Below are positions 1 to 15,717 of a stretch of 64,000 bases of DNA, piece after piece. The position numbers and the translations under genes are program-made. The stretch is taken from contig OX388351.1 of NCBI GenBank assembly GCA_947579665.1, positions 61,822,939-61,886,938 on the forward strand. The letters are read 5' to 3'. This DNA comes from Sympetrum striolatum (lineage: Eukaryota; Arthropoda; Insecta; Odonata; Libellulidae). The notes below the pieces were generated by a model. That model did not search any database. It saw nothing but the letters and a program-made list of their open reading frames with translations, and was not told the origin of the DNA. Every line of letters starts with the position of its first letter. Position 1 is the first letter of the stretch.

Positions 1-3000
1 CCATTGGTAGACCAAGCAGCATCCCTCAGCATCATCGCGCACCATCTCTCTTATCATACATGTTGCGTAAGAACAGAACGAAATTCTGAGGAATGAGAAT
101 AAAGAAATTTTAATGTTATATCAAAGAAAAATTGCAAAATATATTCAAATGCTTACTCACTATCTTACTTCAAAATAACAATAATAACATTTTTTTCAAC
201 CTGTACTCATGTTTTTCTAAATTCCATTGGTAGACCAAGCAGCATCCCTCAGCATCATCGCGAACATCTCTCCCATCATACATGTTGCGTAAGAACAGAA
301 CGAAATTCTGAGGAATGAGAATAAAGAAATTTAAATGTTATATCAAAGAAAAATCGCAAAATATATTCAAATACTTGCTCACAATCTTACTTCAAAATAA
401 CAATAATAGCATTTTTTTCAACCTGTACTCATGTTTTTCGAAATTCCATTAGTAGAAAAGGTAGCATCCCTCAGCATCATCGCGCTCCATCTCTCGCATA
501 ATACATGTAGCGTAAGAACAGAACGAAATTCTGAGGAATGAGAATAAAGAAATTTTAATGTTATATCAAAGAAAAATCGCAAAATATAAACAAATGCTTG
601 CTCACAATCTTACTTCAAAATAACAATAATAGCATTTTTTTCAACCTGTACTCTTGTTTTTCGAAGTTCCATAGGTAGACCAAGCAGCATCCCTCAGCAT
701 CATCACGCACCATCTCTCGCATCATACATGTTGCGTAAGAACAGAACGAAATTCTGAGGAATGAGAATAAAATAATTTAAATGTTATATCAAAGAAAAAT
801 CGCAAAATATATTCAAATGCTCGCACACTATTTTACTTCAAAATAACAAAAATAGCATTTTTTTCAACCTGTACTCATGTTTTTCGAAATTCCATTGGTA
901 GACCAAGCAGCATCCCTCAGCATCATCGCGCACCATCTCTCTTATCATACATGTTGCGAATACACAGAACGAAATTCTGAAGAATGAGAATAAAGAAATT
1001 TTTAATGTTATATCAAAGAAAAATCGCAAAATATATTCAAATGCTTACTCAATATCTTATTTCAAAATAACAATAATAGCTTTTTTTTCAACCTGTACTC
1101 ATGTTTTTCGAAATTCCATTGGTAGTCAAAGCAGCATCCTTCAGCTACAACGCGCACCATCTCTCGCATCATACATATTGCGTAAGAACAGAACGAAATT
1201 CTGAGAAATGAAAATAAAGAAATTTTAATGTTATATCAAAGAAAAATCGCAAAATATATTCAAATGCTTACTCAATATCTTACTTCAAAATAACAATAAT
1301 AGCTTATTTTTCAACCTGTACTCATGTTTTTCGAAAATCCATTGGTAGACCTAGCAGCATCCCTCAGAATCAACGCGCACCATCTCTCGCATCATACATG
1401 TTGCGTAAGAACAGAACGAAATTCTGAAGAATGAGAATAAAGAAATTTTAATGTTATATCAAAGAAAAATCGCAAAATATATTCAAATGCTTACTCAATA
1501 TCTTACTTCAAAATAACAATAATAGCATTTTTTTCTACCTGTAGTCATGTTTTTCGAAATTCCATTGGTAGTCCAAGCAGCATCCCTCAGCATCTTCGCG
1601 CACCATCTCTCGCATCATACATGTTGCGTAAGAACAGAACGAAATTCTAAAGGAATGAGAATAAAGAAATTTTAATGTTATATCAAAAAAAAATCGCAAT
1701 AAAATATTCAAATGCTTGCACACTATCTTACTTCAAAATAACAATAATAATAACATTTTTTTCAACCTGTACTCATGTTTTTCGAAGTTCCATTGGTAGA
1801 CCAAGCAGCATCACTCAGCATCATCGCGCACCATCTCTCGCATCATACATGTTGCGTAAGAACAGAACGAAATTCTGAAGAATGAGAATAAAGAAATTTT
1901 AATGTTATATCAAAGAAAAATCGCAAAATATATTCAAATGCTTACTCAATATCTTACTTCAAAATAACAATAATAGCATTTTTTTCTACCTGTAGTCATG
2001 TTTTTCGAAGTTCAATTGGTAGACCAAGGAGCATCACTCAGCATCATCGCGCACCATCTCTCGCATCATACATGTTGCGTAAGAACAGAACGAAATTCTA
2101 AGGAATGAGAATAAAGAAATTTAAATGTTATATCAAAGAAAAATCGCAAGATATATACAAATGCTTGCTCACTGTCTAACTTCAAAATAACAATAAAAGC
2201 ATTTTTTTCAAACTGTACTCATGTTTTTCGAAGTTCAATTGGTAGACCAAGGAGCATCCCTCAGCATCATCGCGCACCATCTCTCTTATCATACATGTTG
2301 CGTAAGAACAGAACGAAATTCTGAAGAATGAGAATAAAGAAATTTTAATGTTATATCAAAGAAAAATCGCAAAATATATTCAAATGCTTACTCAATATCT
2401 TACTTCAAAATAACAATAATAGCATTTTTTTCAACCTGTAGTCATGTTTTTCGAAATTCCATTGGTAGACCAAGAAGCATCCCTCAGCATCAACGTGCAC
2501 CACCTCTCGCATCATACATGTTGCGTAAGAACAGAACGAAATTCTGAAGAATGAGAATAAAGAAATTTTAATGTTATATCAAAGAAAAATCGCAAAATAT
2601 ATTCAAATGCTTACTCAATATCTTACTTCAAAATAACAATAATAGCATTTTTTTCAACCTGTAGTCATGTTTTTCGAAAATTCATTGGTAGTCCAAGCAG
2701 CATCCCTCAGCATCATCGCGCACGATCTCTCGCATAATACATGTAGCGTAAGAACAGAACGAAATTATGAGGAATGAGAATAAAAAAAAAATTAAATATT
2801 ATAACAAAGGAAAATCGCAAAATATATTCAAATGCTGGCTCACTATCTTATTTCAAAATAACAATAATAGCATTTCTTTCAACCTGTACTCATGTTTTTC
2901 GAAGTTCCATTGGTAGACCAAGCAGCATCCCTCAGCATCATCGCGCACCATCTCTCGCATAATACATGTAGCGTAAGAACAGAACGAAATTCTGAGGAAT

Positions 3001-5813
3001 GAGAATAAAGAAATTTTAATGTTATATCAAAGAAGAATCGCAAAATATATTCAAATGCTTGCTCACTATCTTACTTCAAAATAACAATAATAGCATTTTT
3101 TTCAACCAGTACTCATGTTTTTCGAAATTCCATTGGTAGACCAAGCAGCATCCCTCAGCATCATCGCGCACCATCTCTCTTATCATACATGTTGCGAATG
3201 CACAGAACGAAATTCTGAAGAATGAGAATAAAGAAATTTTTAATGTTATATCAAAGAAAAATCGCAAAATATATTCAAATGCTTACTCAATATCTTACTT
3301 CAAAATAACAATAATAGCTTTTTTTTCAACCTGTACTCATGTTTTTCGAAATTCCATTGGTAGTCAAAGCAGCATCCTTCAGCATCAACGCGCACCATCT
3401 CTCGCATCATACATATTGCGTAAGAACAGAACGAAATTCTGAGAAATGAAAATAAAGAAATTTTTAATGTTATATCAAAGAAAAATTGCAAAATATATTC
3501 AAATGCTTACTCAATATCTTACTTCAAAATAACAATAATAGCTTATTTTTCAACCTGTACTCATGTTTTTCGAAAATCCATTGGTAGACCTAGCAGCATC
3601 CCTCAGAATCAACGCGCACCATCTCTCGCATCATACATGTTGCGTAAGAACAGAACGAAATTCTGAAGAATGAGAATAAAGAAATTTTAATGTTATATCA
3701 AAGAAAAATCGCAAAATATATTCAAATGCTTACTCAATATCTTACTTCAAAATAACAATAATAGCTTATTTTTCAACCTGTACTCATGTTTTTCGAAAAT
3801 CCATTGGTAGACCTAGCAGCATCCCTCAGAATCAACGCGCACCATCTCTCGCATCATACATGTTGCGTAAGAACAGAACGAAATTCTGAAGAATGAGAAT
3901 AAAGAAATTTTAATGTTATATCAAAGAAAAATCGCAAAATATATTCAAATGCTTACTCAATATCTTACTTCAAAATAACAATAATAGCATTTTTTCTACC
4001 TGTAGTCATGTTTTTCGAAATTCCATTGGTAATCCAAGCAGCATCCCTCAGCATCATCGCGCACCATCTCTCGCATCATACATGTTGCGTAAGAACAGAA
4101 CGAAATTCTAAAGGAATGAGAATAAAGAAATTTTAATGTTATATCAAAGAAAAATCGCAATAAAATATTCAAATGCTTGCACACTATCTTACTTCAAAAT
4201 AACAATAATAATAACATTTTTTTCAACCTGTACTCATGTTTTTCGAAGTTCCATTGGTAGACCAAGCAGCATCACTCAGCATCATCGCGCACCATCTCTC
4301 GCATCATACATGATCCGTAAGAACAGAACGAAATTCTGAGGAATGAGATTAAAGAAATTTTAATGTTATATCAAAGAAAAACCGCAAAATATATTGAAAT
4401 GCTTGCTCACTTTCTTACTTCAAAATAACAATAATAGCATTTTTTTCAACCAGTGCTCATGTTTTTCGAAGTTCAATTGGTAGACCAAGGAGCATCACTC
4501 AGCATCATCGCGCACCATCTCTCGCATAATACATGTAGCGTAAGAACAGAACGAAATTCTGAGGAATGAGAATAAAGAAATTTTAATGTTATATCAAAGA
4601 AGAATCGCAAAATATATTCAAATGCTTGCTCACTATCTTACTTCAAAATAACAATAATAGCATTTTTTTCAACCTGTACTCATGTTTTTCGAAATTCCAT
4701 TGGTAGACCAAGCAGCATCCCTCAGCATCATCGCGCACCATCTCTCTTATCATACATGTTGCGAATGCACAGAACGAAATTCTGAAGAATGAGAATAAAG
4801 AAATTTTTAATGTTATATCAAAGAAAAATCGCAAAATATATTCAAATGCTTACTCAATATCTTACTTCAAAATAACAATAATAGCTTTTTTTTCAACCTG
4901 TAGTCATGTTTTTCGAAAATTCATTGGTATTCCAAGCAGCATCCCTCAGCATCATCGCGCACGATCTCTCGCATCATACATGTTGCGTAAGAACAGAACG
5001 AAATTCTAAAGGAATGAGAATAAAGAAATTTTAATGTTATATCAAAGAAAAATCGCAAAATATATTCAAATGCTTGCTCACAATCTTAATTCAAAATAAC
5101 AATAATAGCATTTTTTTCAACCTGTACTCATGTTTTTCGAAATTCCATTGGTAGACCGAGCAGCATCACTCAGCATCTTCGCGCACCATCTCTCTTATCA
5201 TACATGTTGCGTAAGAATAGAACGAAATTCTGAGGAATGAGAATAAAGAAATTTTAATGTTATATCAAAGAAAAATCGCAAAATCTATTCAAATGCTTAC
5301 TCACTATCTTACTTCAAAATAACAATAATAGCATTTTTTTCAACCTGTACTCATGTTTTTCGAAGTTCCATTGGTATACCAAGCAGCATCCCTCAGCATC
5401 AACGCGCACCATCTCTCCCATCATACATGTTGCGTAAGAACAGAACGAAATTCTGAAGAATGATAATAAAGAAATTTTAATGTTATATCAAAGAAAAATC
5501 GCAAAATATATTCAAATGATTACTCACTATCTTACTTCAAAATAAAAATAATAGCATTTTTTTCAACCTGTACTCATGTTTTTCGAAATTCCATTGGTAG
5601 ACCAAGCAGCATCCCTCAGCATCATCGCGCACCATCTCTCTTATCCTACATGTTGCGTAAGAACAGAACGAAATTCTGAGGAATGAGAATAAAGAAATTT
5701 TAATGTTATATCAAAGAAAAATCGCAAAATATATTCAAATGCTTACTCAATATCTTACTTCAAAATAACAATAATAGCTTTTTTTTCAACCTGTACTCAT
5801 GTTTTTCGAAATT
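1..5813 (+). repeat. Block A1: 25/26-monomer higher-order unit, first copy
   Basis: This block holds about 26 satellite monomers with a recognisable order of variants. Examples are the ACAATAATAATAAC monomers near 1,739 and 4,203, the CCAGTACTC variant near 3,108 and the GATCCGTAAG variant near 4,312. The same order returns at an offset of 23,887 (block A3) and, from about 3,095 onward, at an offset of 18,296-18,297 (block A2). These offsets differ by about 5,590 bp, which is 25 monomers. The sequence starting at position 1 also matches the sequence starting at 5,814 for roughly 300 bases, so the unit closes on itself after 26 monomers there. Confidence 0.85.
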
Positions 5814-8800
5814 CCATTGGTAGACCAAGCAGCATCCCTCAGCATCATCGCGCACCATCTCTCTTATCATACATGTTGCGTAAGAACAGAACGAAATTCT
5901 GAGGAATGAGAATAAAGAAATTTTAATGTTATATCAAAGAAAAATTGCAAAATATATTCAAATGCTTACTCACTATCTTACTTCAAAATAACAATAATAA
6001 CATTTTTTTCAACCTGTACTCATGTTTTTCTAAATTCCATTGGTAGACCAAGCAGCATCCCTCAGCATCATCGCGAACATCTCTCCCATCATACATGTTG
6101 CGTAAGAACAGAACGAAATTCGGAGGAATGAGAATAAAGAAATTTAAATGTTATATCAAAGAAAAATCGCAAAATATATTCAAATGCTTGCTCACTATCT
6201 TACTTCAAAATAATATTGTATCATTTATTTCAACCTGTACTCATGTTTTTCGAAGTTCCATCTTTAGAAAATGTAGCATCCCTCAGCATCATCGCGCACC
6301 ATCTCTCGCATAATACATGTTGCGTAAGAACAGAACGAAATTCTAAGGAATGAGAATAAAGAAATTTTAATGTTATATCACAGAAAAATCGCAAAATATA
6401 TTCAAATGCATTCTCACTATCTTACTTCAAAATAACAATAATAGCATTTTTTTCAACCTGTACCCATGTTTTTCGAAGTTCCATTGGTAGACCAAGCAGC
6501 ATCCCTCAGCATCATCGCGCACCATCTCTCGCATCATACATGTTGCGTAAGAACAGAACGAAATTCTGAGGAATGAGAATAAAGAAATTTAAATGTTATA
6601 TCAAAGAAAAATCGCAAAATATAAACAAATGCTTGCTCACAATCTCACTTCAAAATAACAATAATAGCATTTTTTTCAACCTGTACTCATGTTTTTCAAA
6701 ATTCCATTAGTAGAAAAGGAAGCCTCCCTCAGCATCATCGCGCTCCATCTCTCGCATAATACATGTAGCGTAAGAACAGAACGAAATTGTGAGGAATGAG
6801 AATAAAGAAATTTTAATGTTATATGAAAGAAAAATCGCAAAATATATTCAAATGCTTGCTCACTATCTTACTTAAAATAACAATAATAAAATTTTTTTCA
6901 GCCTGTACTCATGTTTTTCGAAGTTCCATTGGTACACCAAGCAGCATCCCTCAGCATCATCGCGCACCATCTCTTGCATCATAGATGTTGCGTAAGAACA
7001 GAACGAATTCTGAGGAATGAGAATAAAGAAATTTAGATGTTATATCAATGAAAATCGGAAAATATATTCAAATGCTTGCACACTATTTTACTTCAAAATA
7101 ACAGTAATAGCATTTTTTTCAACCTGTACTCATGTTTTTTGAAGTTCCATTGGTAGACCAAGCAGCATCCCTCAGCATCATCACGCACCATCACTCGCAT
7201 CATACATGTTGCGTAAGAACAGAACGAAATTCTGAGGAATGAGAATAAAATAATTTAAATGTTATATCAAAGAAAAATCGCAAAATATATTCAAATGCTC
7301 GCACACTATTTTACTTCAAAATAACAAAAATAGCATTTTTTTCAACCTGTACTCATGTTTTTTGAAGTTCCATTGGTAGACCAAGCAGCATCCCTCAGCA
7401 TCATCGCGCACCATCTCTCGCATAATACATGATGCGTAAGAACAGAAAAAAATTCTGAAGAATGAGAATAAAGTACTTTAAATGTTATATCAAAGAAAAA
7501 TCGCAAAATATATTCAAATGCTTGCACCCTATTTTACTTCAAAATAACAATAATATCATTTTTTTCAACCTGTAATCATGTTTTTTGAAGTTCCATTAGT
7601 AGACAAAGCAGCATCCCTCAGCATCATCGCGCACCATCTCTCGCATCATACATTTAGCGTATGAACAGAACGAAATTATGAGGATTGAGAATAAAAAAAT
7701 CTTAAATGTTATATCAAAGAAAAATCGCAAAATATATTCAAATGCTTGATCACTATCTTACTTCAAAATAACAAAAATAGCATTTTTTTCAACCTGTACT
7801 AATGTTTTTCGAAGTTCCATTGGTAGACCAAGCAGCATCCCTCAGCATCATTGCGCACGATATCTCGCATCATACATGTTGCGTAAGAACAGAACGAAAT
7901 TCTGAGGAATGAGAATAAAGAAATTTTAATGTTATATCAAAGAAAAATCGCAAAATATATTCAAATGCTTGATCACTATCTTACTTCAAAATAACAATAA
8001 TAGCATTTTTTTCAACCTGTACTCATGTTTTTCGAAATTCCATTGGTAGACCAAGCACATCCCTCAGCATCATCTTGCACCATCTCTCTTATCAAACATG
8101 TTGCGTAAGAACAGAACGAAATTCTGAGGAATGAGAATAAAGAAATTTTAATGTTATATCAAAGAAAAATCGCAAAATATATTCAAATGCTTGATCACTA
8201 TCTTACTTCAAAATAACAATAATAGCATTTTTTTCAACCTGTACTCATGTTTTTCGAAATTCCATTGGTAGACCAAGCACATCCCTCATTATCATCTTGC
8301 ACCATCTCTCTTATCAAACATGTTGCGTAAGAACAGAACGAAATTCTGAGGAATGAGAATAAAGAAATTTTAATGTTATATCAAAGAAAAATCGCAAAAT
8401 ATATTCAAATGCTTACTCACTATCTTACTTCAAAATAACAATAATAGCATTTTCTTCAACCTGTACTCATGTTTTTCGAAATTCCATTGGTAGACAAAGC
8501 AGCATCCCTCAGCGTCATCGCGAACCATCTCTCTTATCATACATGTTGCGTAAGAACAGAACGAAATTCTAAAGGAATGAGAATAAAGAAATTTTAACGT
8601 TATTTAAGAGAAAAATCGCAAAATATATTCAAATGCTTGCTCACAATCTTACTTCAAAATAACAATAATAGCATTTTTTTCAACCTGTACTCATGTTTTT
8701 CGAAATTCCATTGGTAGACCAAGCACATCCCTCAGCATCATCTTGCACCGTCTCTCTTATCAAACATGTTGCGTAAGAACAGAACGAAATTCTGAGGAAT

Positions 8801-11800
8801 GAGAATAAAGAAATTTTAATGTTATATCAAAAAAAAATCGCAAAATATATTCAAATGCTTACTCACTATCTTACTTCAAAATAACAATAATAGCATTTTT
8901 TTCAACCTGTACTCATGTTTTTCGAAATTCCATTGGTAGACCAAGCAGCATCCCTCAGCATCATCGCGCACCATCTATCTTATCATAAATGTTGCGTAAG
9001 AACAAAACGAAATTCTGAGGAATGAGAATTAAGAAATTTTAATGTTATATCAAAGAAAAATCGTAAAACATATTCAAATGCTTGCTCACAATCTTACTTC
9101 AAATTAACAATAATAGCATTTTTTTCATCCTGTACTCATGTTTTTTAAATTCCATCAGTAGAAAAGGTAGCATCCCTCAGCATCATCGCGCTCCATCTCT
9201 CGCATAATACATGAAGCGTAAGAACAGAACGAAATTCTGAGGAATGAGAATAAAAAACAAATTAAATATTATAACAAAGAAAAATCGCAAAATATATTCA
9301 AATGCTTGCTCACTATCTTATTTCAAAATAACAATAATAGCATTTCTTTCAACCTGTACTCATGTTTTTCGAAGTTCCATTGGTAGACCAAGCAGCATCC
9401 CTCAGCATCATCGTGCACCATCGCTCGCACAATACATGTAGCGTAAGAACAGAACGAAATTCTGAGGAATGAGAATAAAGAAATTTTAATGTTATATAAA
9501 AGAAGAATCGCAAAATATATTCAAATGCTTACTCACTATCTTACTTCAAAATAACAATAATAGCATTTTTTTCAACCTGTACTCATATTTTTCGAAATTC
9601 CATTGGTAGACCAAGCAGCATCCCTCAGCATCATCGCGCACCATCTCTCTTATCATACATGTTGCGTATGCACAGAACGAAACTCTGAGGAATGAGAATA
9701 AAGAAATTTTAATGTTATTTCGAAGAAAAATCGCAAAATATATTCAAATGCTGGCTCACTATCTTACTTCAAAATAACAATAATACCATTTTTTTCAACC
9801 TGTACTCATGTTTTTCGAAATTCCATTGGTAGACCAAGCAGCATCCCTCAGCATCATCGCGCACCATCTCTCTTATCAAACATGTTGCGTAAGAACAGAA
9901 CGAAATTCTGAGGAATGAGAATAAAGAAATTTTAATGTTATATCAAAGAAAAATCGCAAAATATATTCAAATGCTTGCTCACTATCTTACTTCAAAATAA
10001 CAATAATAGCATTTTTTTCAACCTGTACTCATGTTTTTCGAAATTCCATTGGTAGACCAAGAAGCATCCCTCAGCATCATCGCGCACCATCTCTCTTATC
10101 ATACATGTTGCGTAAGAACAGAACGAAATTCTGAGGAATGAGAATAAAGAAATTTTAATGTTATATTAAAAAAAAATTGCAAAATATATTCAAATGCTTA
10201 CTCACTATCTTACTTCAAAATTACAATAATAGCATTTTCTTCAACCTGTACTCATGTTTATCGAAATTCCATTTGTAGACCAAGCAGCATCCCTCAGCAT
10301 CATCGCGCACCATCTCTCGCATCGTACATGTTGCGTAAGAACAGAACGAAATTCTGAGGAATGAGAATAAAGAAATTTTAATGTTATATCAGAGAAAAAT
10401 CGCAAAATATATTCAAATGCTTGCTCACAATCTTACTTCAAAATAACAATAATAGCATTTTTTTCAACCTGTACTCATGTTTTTCGTAATTCCATTGGTA
10501 GACCAAGCAGCATCCCTCAGCATCATCGCGCACCATCTCTCGCATCGTACATGTTGCGTAAGAACAGAACGAAATTCTGAGGAATGAGAATAAAGAAATT
10601 TTAATGTTATATCAAAGAAAAATCGCAAAATATATTCAAATGCTTACTCACTATCTTACTTCAAAATAACAATAATAGCATTTTTTTCAACCTGTACTCA
10701 GGTTTTTCGAAATTCCATTAGTAGAAAAGGTAGCATCCCTCAGCATCATCGCGCTCCATCTCTCGCATCGAACATGTTGCGTAAGAACAGAACCAAATTC
10801 TGACGAATAAAAATTAAGAAATTTTAATGATATATCAAAGAAAATCGCAAAATATATTCAAATGCTTGCTCACTATCTTACTTCAAAATAACAATAATAA
10901 CATTTTTTTCAACCTGTACTCATGTTTTTCGAAGTTCAATTAGTAGAAAAGGAAGCATCCCTCAGCATCATCGCGCTCCATCTCTCGCATAATACATGTA
11001 GCGTAAGAACAGAAGGAAATTCTGAGGAATGAGAATAAAGAAATTTTAATGTTATATCAAAGAAAAATCGCAAAATATATTCAAATGCTTGCTCACTATC
11101 TTACTTCAAAATAACAATAATAACATTTTTTTCAACCTGTACTCATGTTTTTCGAAGTTCCATCAGTAGAAAAGGTAGCATCCCTCAGCATCATCGCGCT
11201 CCATCTCTCGCATAATACATGTAGCGTAAGAACAGAACAAATTCTGAGGAATGAGAATAAAAAAAAATTAAATATTATAACAAAGAAAAATCGCAAAATA
11301 TATTCAAATGCTTGCTCACTATCTTACTTCAAAATAACAATAATAGCATTACTTTCAACCTGTACTAATGTTTTTCGAAATTCCATTGGTAGACCAAGCA
11401 GCATCACTCAGCATCTTCGCGCACCATCTCTCTTATCATACATGTTGCGTAAGAATAGAACGAAATTCTGAGGAATGAGAATAAAGAAATTTTAATGTTA
11501 TATCAAAGAAAAATCGCAAAATCTATTCAAATGCTTACTCACTATCTTACTTCAAAATAACAATAATAGCATTTTTTTCAACCTGTACTCAAGTTTTTCG
11601 AAGTTCCATATGTATAACAAGCAGCATCCCTCAGCATCATCGCGCGCCATCTATCTTATCATAAATGTTGCGTAAGAACAAAACGAAATTCTGAGGAATG
11701 AGTATAAAGAAATTTTAATGTTGTATCAAAGAAAAATCGCAAAACATATTCAAATGCTTGCTCACAATCTTACTTCAAATTAACAATAATAGCATTTTTT

Positions 11801-14800
11801 TCATCCTGTACTCATGTTTTTCGAAATTCCATCAGTAGAAAAGGTAGCATCCCTCAGCACCATCGCGCTCCATCTCTCGCATAATACATGTAGCGTAAGA
11901 ACAGAACGAAATTCTGAGGAATGAGAATAAAAATAAAATTAAATATTATAACAAAGAAAAATCGCAAAATATATTCAAATGCTTGCTCACTATCTTATTT
12001 CAAAATAACAATAATAGCATTTCTTTCAACCTGTACTCATGTTTTTCGAAGTTCCATTGGTAGACCAAGCAGCATCCCTCAGCATCAACGCGCACCATCT
12101 CTCGCATCATACATGTTGCGTACGAACAGAACGAAATTCTGAGGAATGAGAATAAAGAAATTTTAATGTTATATCAAAGAAGAATCGCAAAATATATTCA
12201 AATGCTTGCTCACTATCTTACTTCAAAATAACAATAATAGCATTTTTTTCAACCTGTACTCATGTTTTTCGAAATTCTATTGGTAGACCAAGCAGCATCC
12301 CTCAGCATCATCGCGCACCATCTCTCGCATAATACATGTTGCGTAAGAACAGAACGAAATTCTAAGGAATGAGAATAAAGAAATTTTAATGTTATATCAC
12401 AGAAAAATCGCAAAATATATTCAAATGCATGCTCACTATCTTACTTCAAAATAACAATAATAGCATTTTTTTCAACCTGTACTCATGTTTTTCGAAGTTC
12501 CATTGGTAGACCAAGCAGCATCCCTCAGCATCAACGCGCACCATCTCTCGCATCATACATGTTGCGTACGAACAGAACGAAATTCTGAGGAATGAGAATA
12601 AAGAAATTTAAATGTTATATCAAAGAAAAATCGCAAAATATAAACAAATGCTTGCTCACAATCTTACTTCAAAATAACAATAATAGCATTTTTTTCAACC
12701 TGTACTCATGTTTTTCGAAATTCCATTGGTAGACCAAGCAGCATCCCTCAGCATCATCGCGCACCATCTCTCGCATCATACATGTTGCGTAAGAACAGAA
12801 CGAAATTCTAAAGGAATGAGAATAAAGAAATTTTAATGTTATATCAAAGAAAAATCGCAATAAAATATTAAAATGCTTGCACACTATATTACTTCAAAAT
12901 AACAATATTAATAACATTTTTTTCAACCTGTACTCATGTTTTTCGAAGTTCCATTGGTAGACCAAGCAGCAACACTCAGCATCATCGCGCACCATCTCTC
13001 GCATCATACATGTTGCGTAAGAACAGAACGAAAAACTGAAGAATGAGAATAAAGAAATTTTAATGTTATATCAAAGAAAAATCGCAAAATATATTCAAAT
13101 GCTTACTCAATATCTTACTTCAAAATAACAATAATAGCATTTTTTTCAACCTGTAGTCATGTTTTTCGAAGTTCAATTGGTAGACCAAGGAGCATCACTC
13201 AGCATCATCGCGCACCATCTCTCGCATCATACATGATGCGTATGAACAGAACGAAATTCTAAGGAATGAGAATAAAGAAATTTAAATGTTATATCAAAGA
13301 AAAATCGCATAAATATATTTAAATGTTTGCTCACTATCTAACTTCAAAATAACAATAAAAGCATATTTTTCAAACTGTACTCATGTTTTTCGAAGTTCAA
13401 TTGGTAGACCAAGGAGCATCCCTCAGCATCATCGCGCACGATCTCTCGCATCATACATGTTACGTAAGAACAGAACGAAATTCTAAAGGAATGAGAATAA
13501 AGAAATTTTAATGTTATATCAAAGAAAAATCGCAAAAATAATTCAAATGCATGCACACTATGTTACTTCAAAATAACAATAATAGCATTTCTTTCAACCT
13601 GTACTGATGTTTTTCGAAGTTCCTTTTGTAGACCAAGCAGCATCCCTCAGCATCATCGCGCGCCCTCTCGCATCATACATGTTGCGTAAGAACAGAACGA
13701 AATTCTGAAGAATGAGAATAAAGAAATTTTAATGTTATATCAAAGAAAAATCGCAAAATATATTCAAATGCTTGCTCACAATCTTAATTCAAAATAACAA
13801 TAATAGCATTTTTTTCAACCTGTACTCATTATTTTCGAAATTCCATTGGTAGACCAAGCAGCATCACTCAGCATCTTCGCGCACCATCTCTCTTATCATA
13901 CATGTTGCGTAAGAATAGAACGAAATTCTGAGGAATGAGAATAAAGAAATTTTAATGTTATATCAAAGAAAAATCGCAAAATCTATTCAAATGCTTACTC
14001 ACTATCTTACTTCAAAATAACAATAATAGCATTTTTTTCAACCTGTACTCATGTTTTTCGAAGTTCCATTGGTATACCAAGCAGCATCCCTCAGCATCAA
14101 CGCGCACCATCTCTCGCATCATACATGTTGCGTAAGAACAGAACGAAATTCTGAAGAATGATAATAAAGAAATTTTAATGTTATATCAAAGAAAAATCGC
14201 AAAATATATTCAAATGATTACTCACTATCTTACTTCAAAATAACAATAATAGCGTTTATTTCAACCTGAACTCATGTTTTTCGAAATTCCATTGGTAGAC
14301 CAAGCAGCATCCCTCAGCATCAACGTGCACCATCTCTCGCATCATACATGTTGCGTAAGAACAGAACGAAATATTGAAGAATGAGAATAAAGAAATTTTT
14401 AATGTTATATCAAAGAAAAATCGCAAAATATATTCAAATGCTTACTCAATATCTTACTTCAAAATAACAATAATAGCTTTTTTTTCAACCTGTACTCATG
14501 TTTTTCGAAATTCCATTGGTAGTCCAAGCAGCATCCTTCAGCATCAACGCGCACCATCTCTCGCATCATACATATTGCGTAAGAACAGAACGAAATTCTG
14601 AGAAATGAAAATAAAGAAATTTTTAATGTTATATCAAAGAAAAATCGCAAAATATATTCAAATGCTTACTCACTATCTTACTTCAAAATAAAAATAATAG
14701 CATTTTTTTCAACCTGTACTCATGTATTTCGAAATTCTATTGGTAGACCAAGCAGCATCCCTCAGCATCATCGCGCACCATCTCTCTTATCATACATGTT

Positions 14801-15717
14801 GCGTAAGAACAGAACGAAATTCTGAGGAATGAGAATAAAGAAATTTTAATGTTATATCAAAGAAAAATTGCAAAATATATTCAAATGCTTACTCACTATC
14901 TTACTTCAAAATAACAATAATAACATTTTTTTCAACCTGTACTCATTTTTTTCTAAATTCCATTGGTAGACCAAGCAGCATCCCTCAGCATCATCGCGAA
15001 CATCTCTCCCATCATACATGTTGCGTAAGAACAGAACGAAATTCTGAGGAATGAGAATAAAGAAATTTAAATGTTATATCAAAGAAAAATCGCAAAATAT
15101 ATTCAAATGCTTGCTCACTATCTTACTTCAAAATAATATTGTATCATTTATTTCAACCTGTACTCATGTTTTTCGAAGTTCCATCTTTAGAAAATGTAGC
15201 ATCCCTCAGCATCATCGCGCACCATCTCTCGCATAATACATGTTGCGTAAGAACAGAACGAAATCCTAAGGAATGAGAATAAAGAAATTTTAATGTTATA
15301 TTACAGAAAAATCGCAAAATATATTCAAATGCATGCTCACTATCTTACTTCAAAATAACAATAATAGCATTTTTTTCAACCTGTACTCATGTTTTTCGAA
15401 GTTCCATTGGTAGACCAAGCAGCATCCCTCAGCATCATCGCGCACCATCTCTCGCATCATACATGTTGCGTAAGAACAGAACGAAATTCTGAGGAATGAG
15501 AATAAAGAAATTTAAATGTTATATCAAAGAAAAATCGCAAAATATAAACAAATGCTTGCTCACAATCTTACTTCAAAATAACAATAATAACATTTTTTTC
15601 AACCTGTACTCATGTTTTTCTAAATTCCATTGGTAGACCAAGCAGCATCCCTCAGCATCATCGCGAACATCTCTCCCATCATACATGTTGCGTAAGAACA
15701 GAACGAAATTCTGAGGA

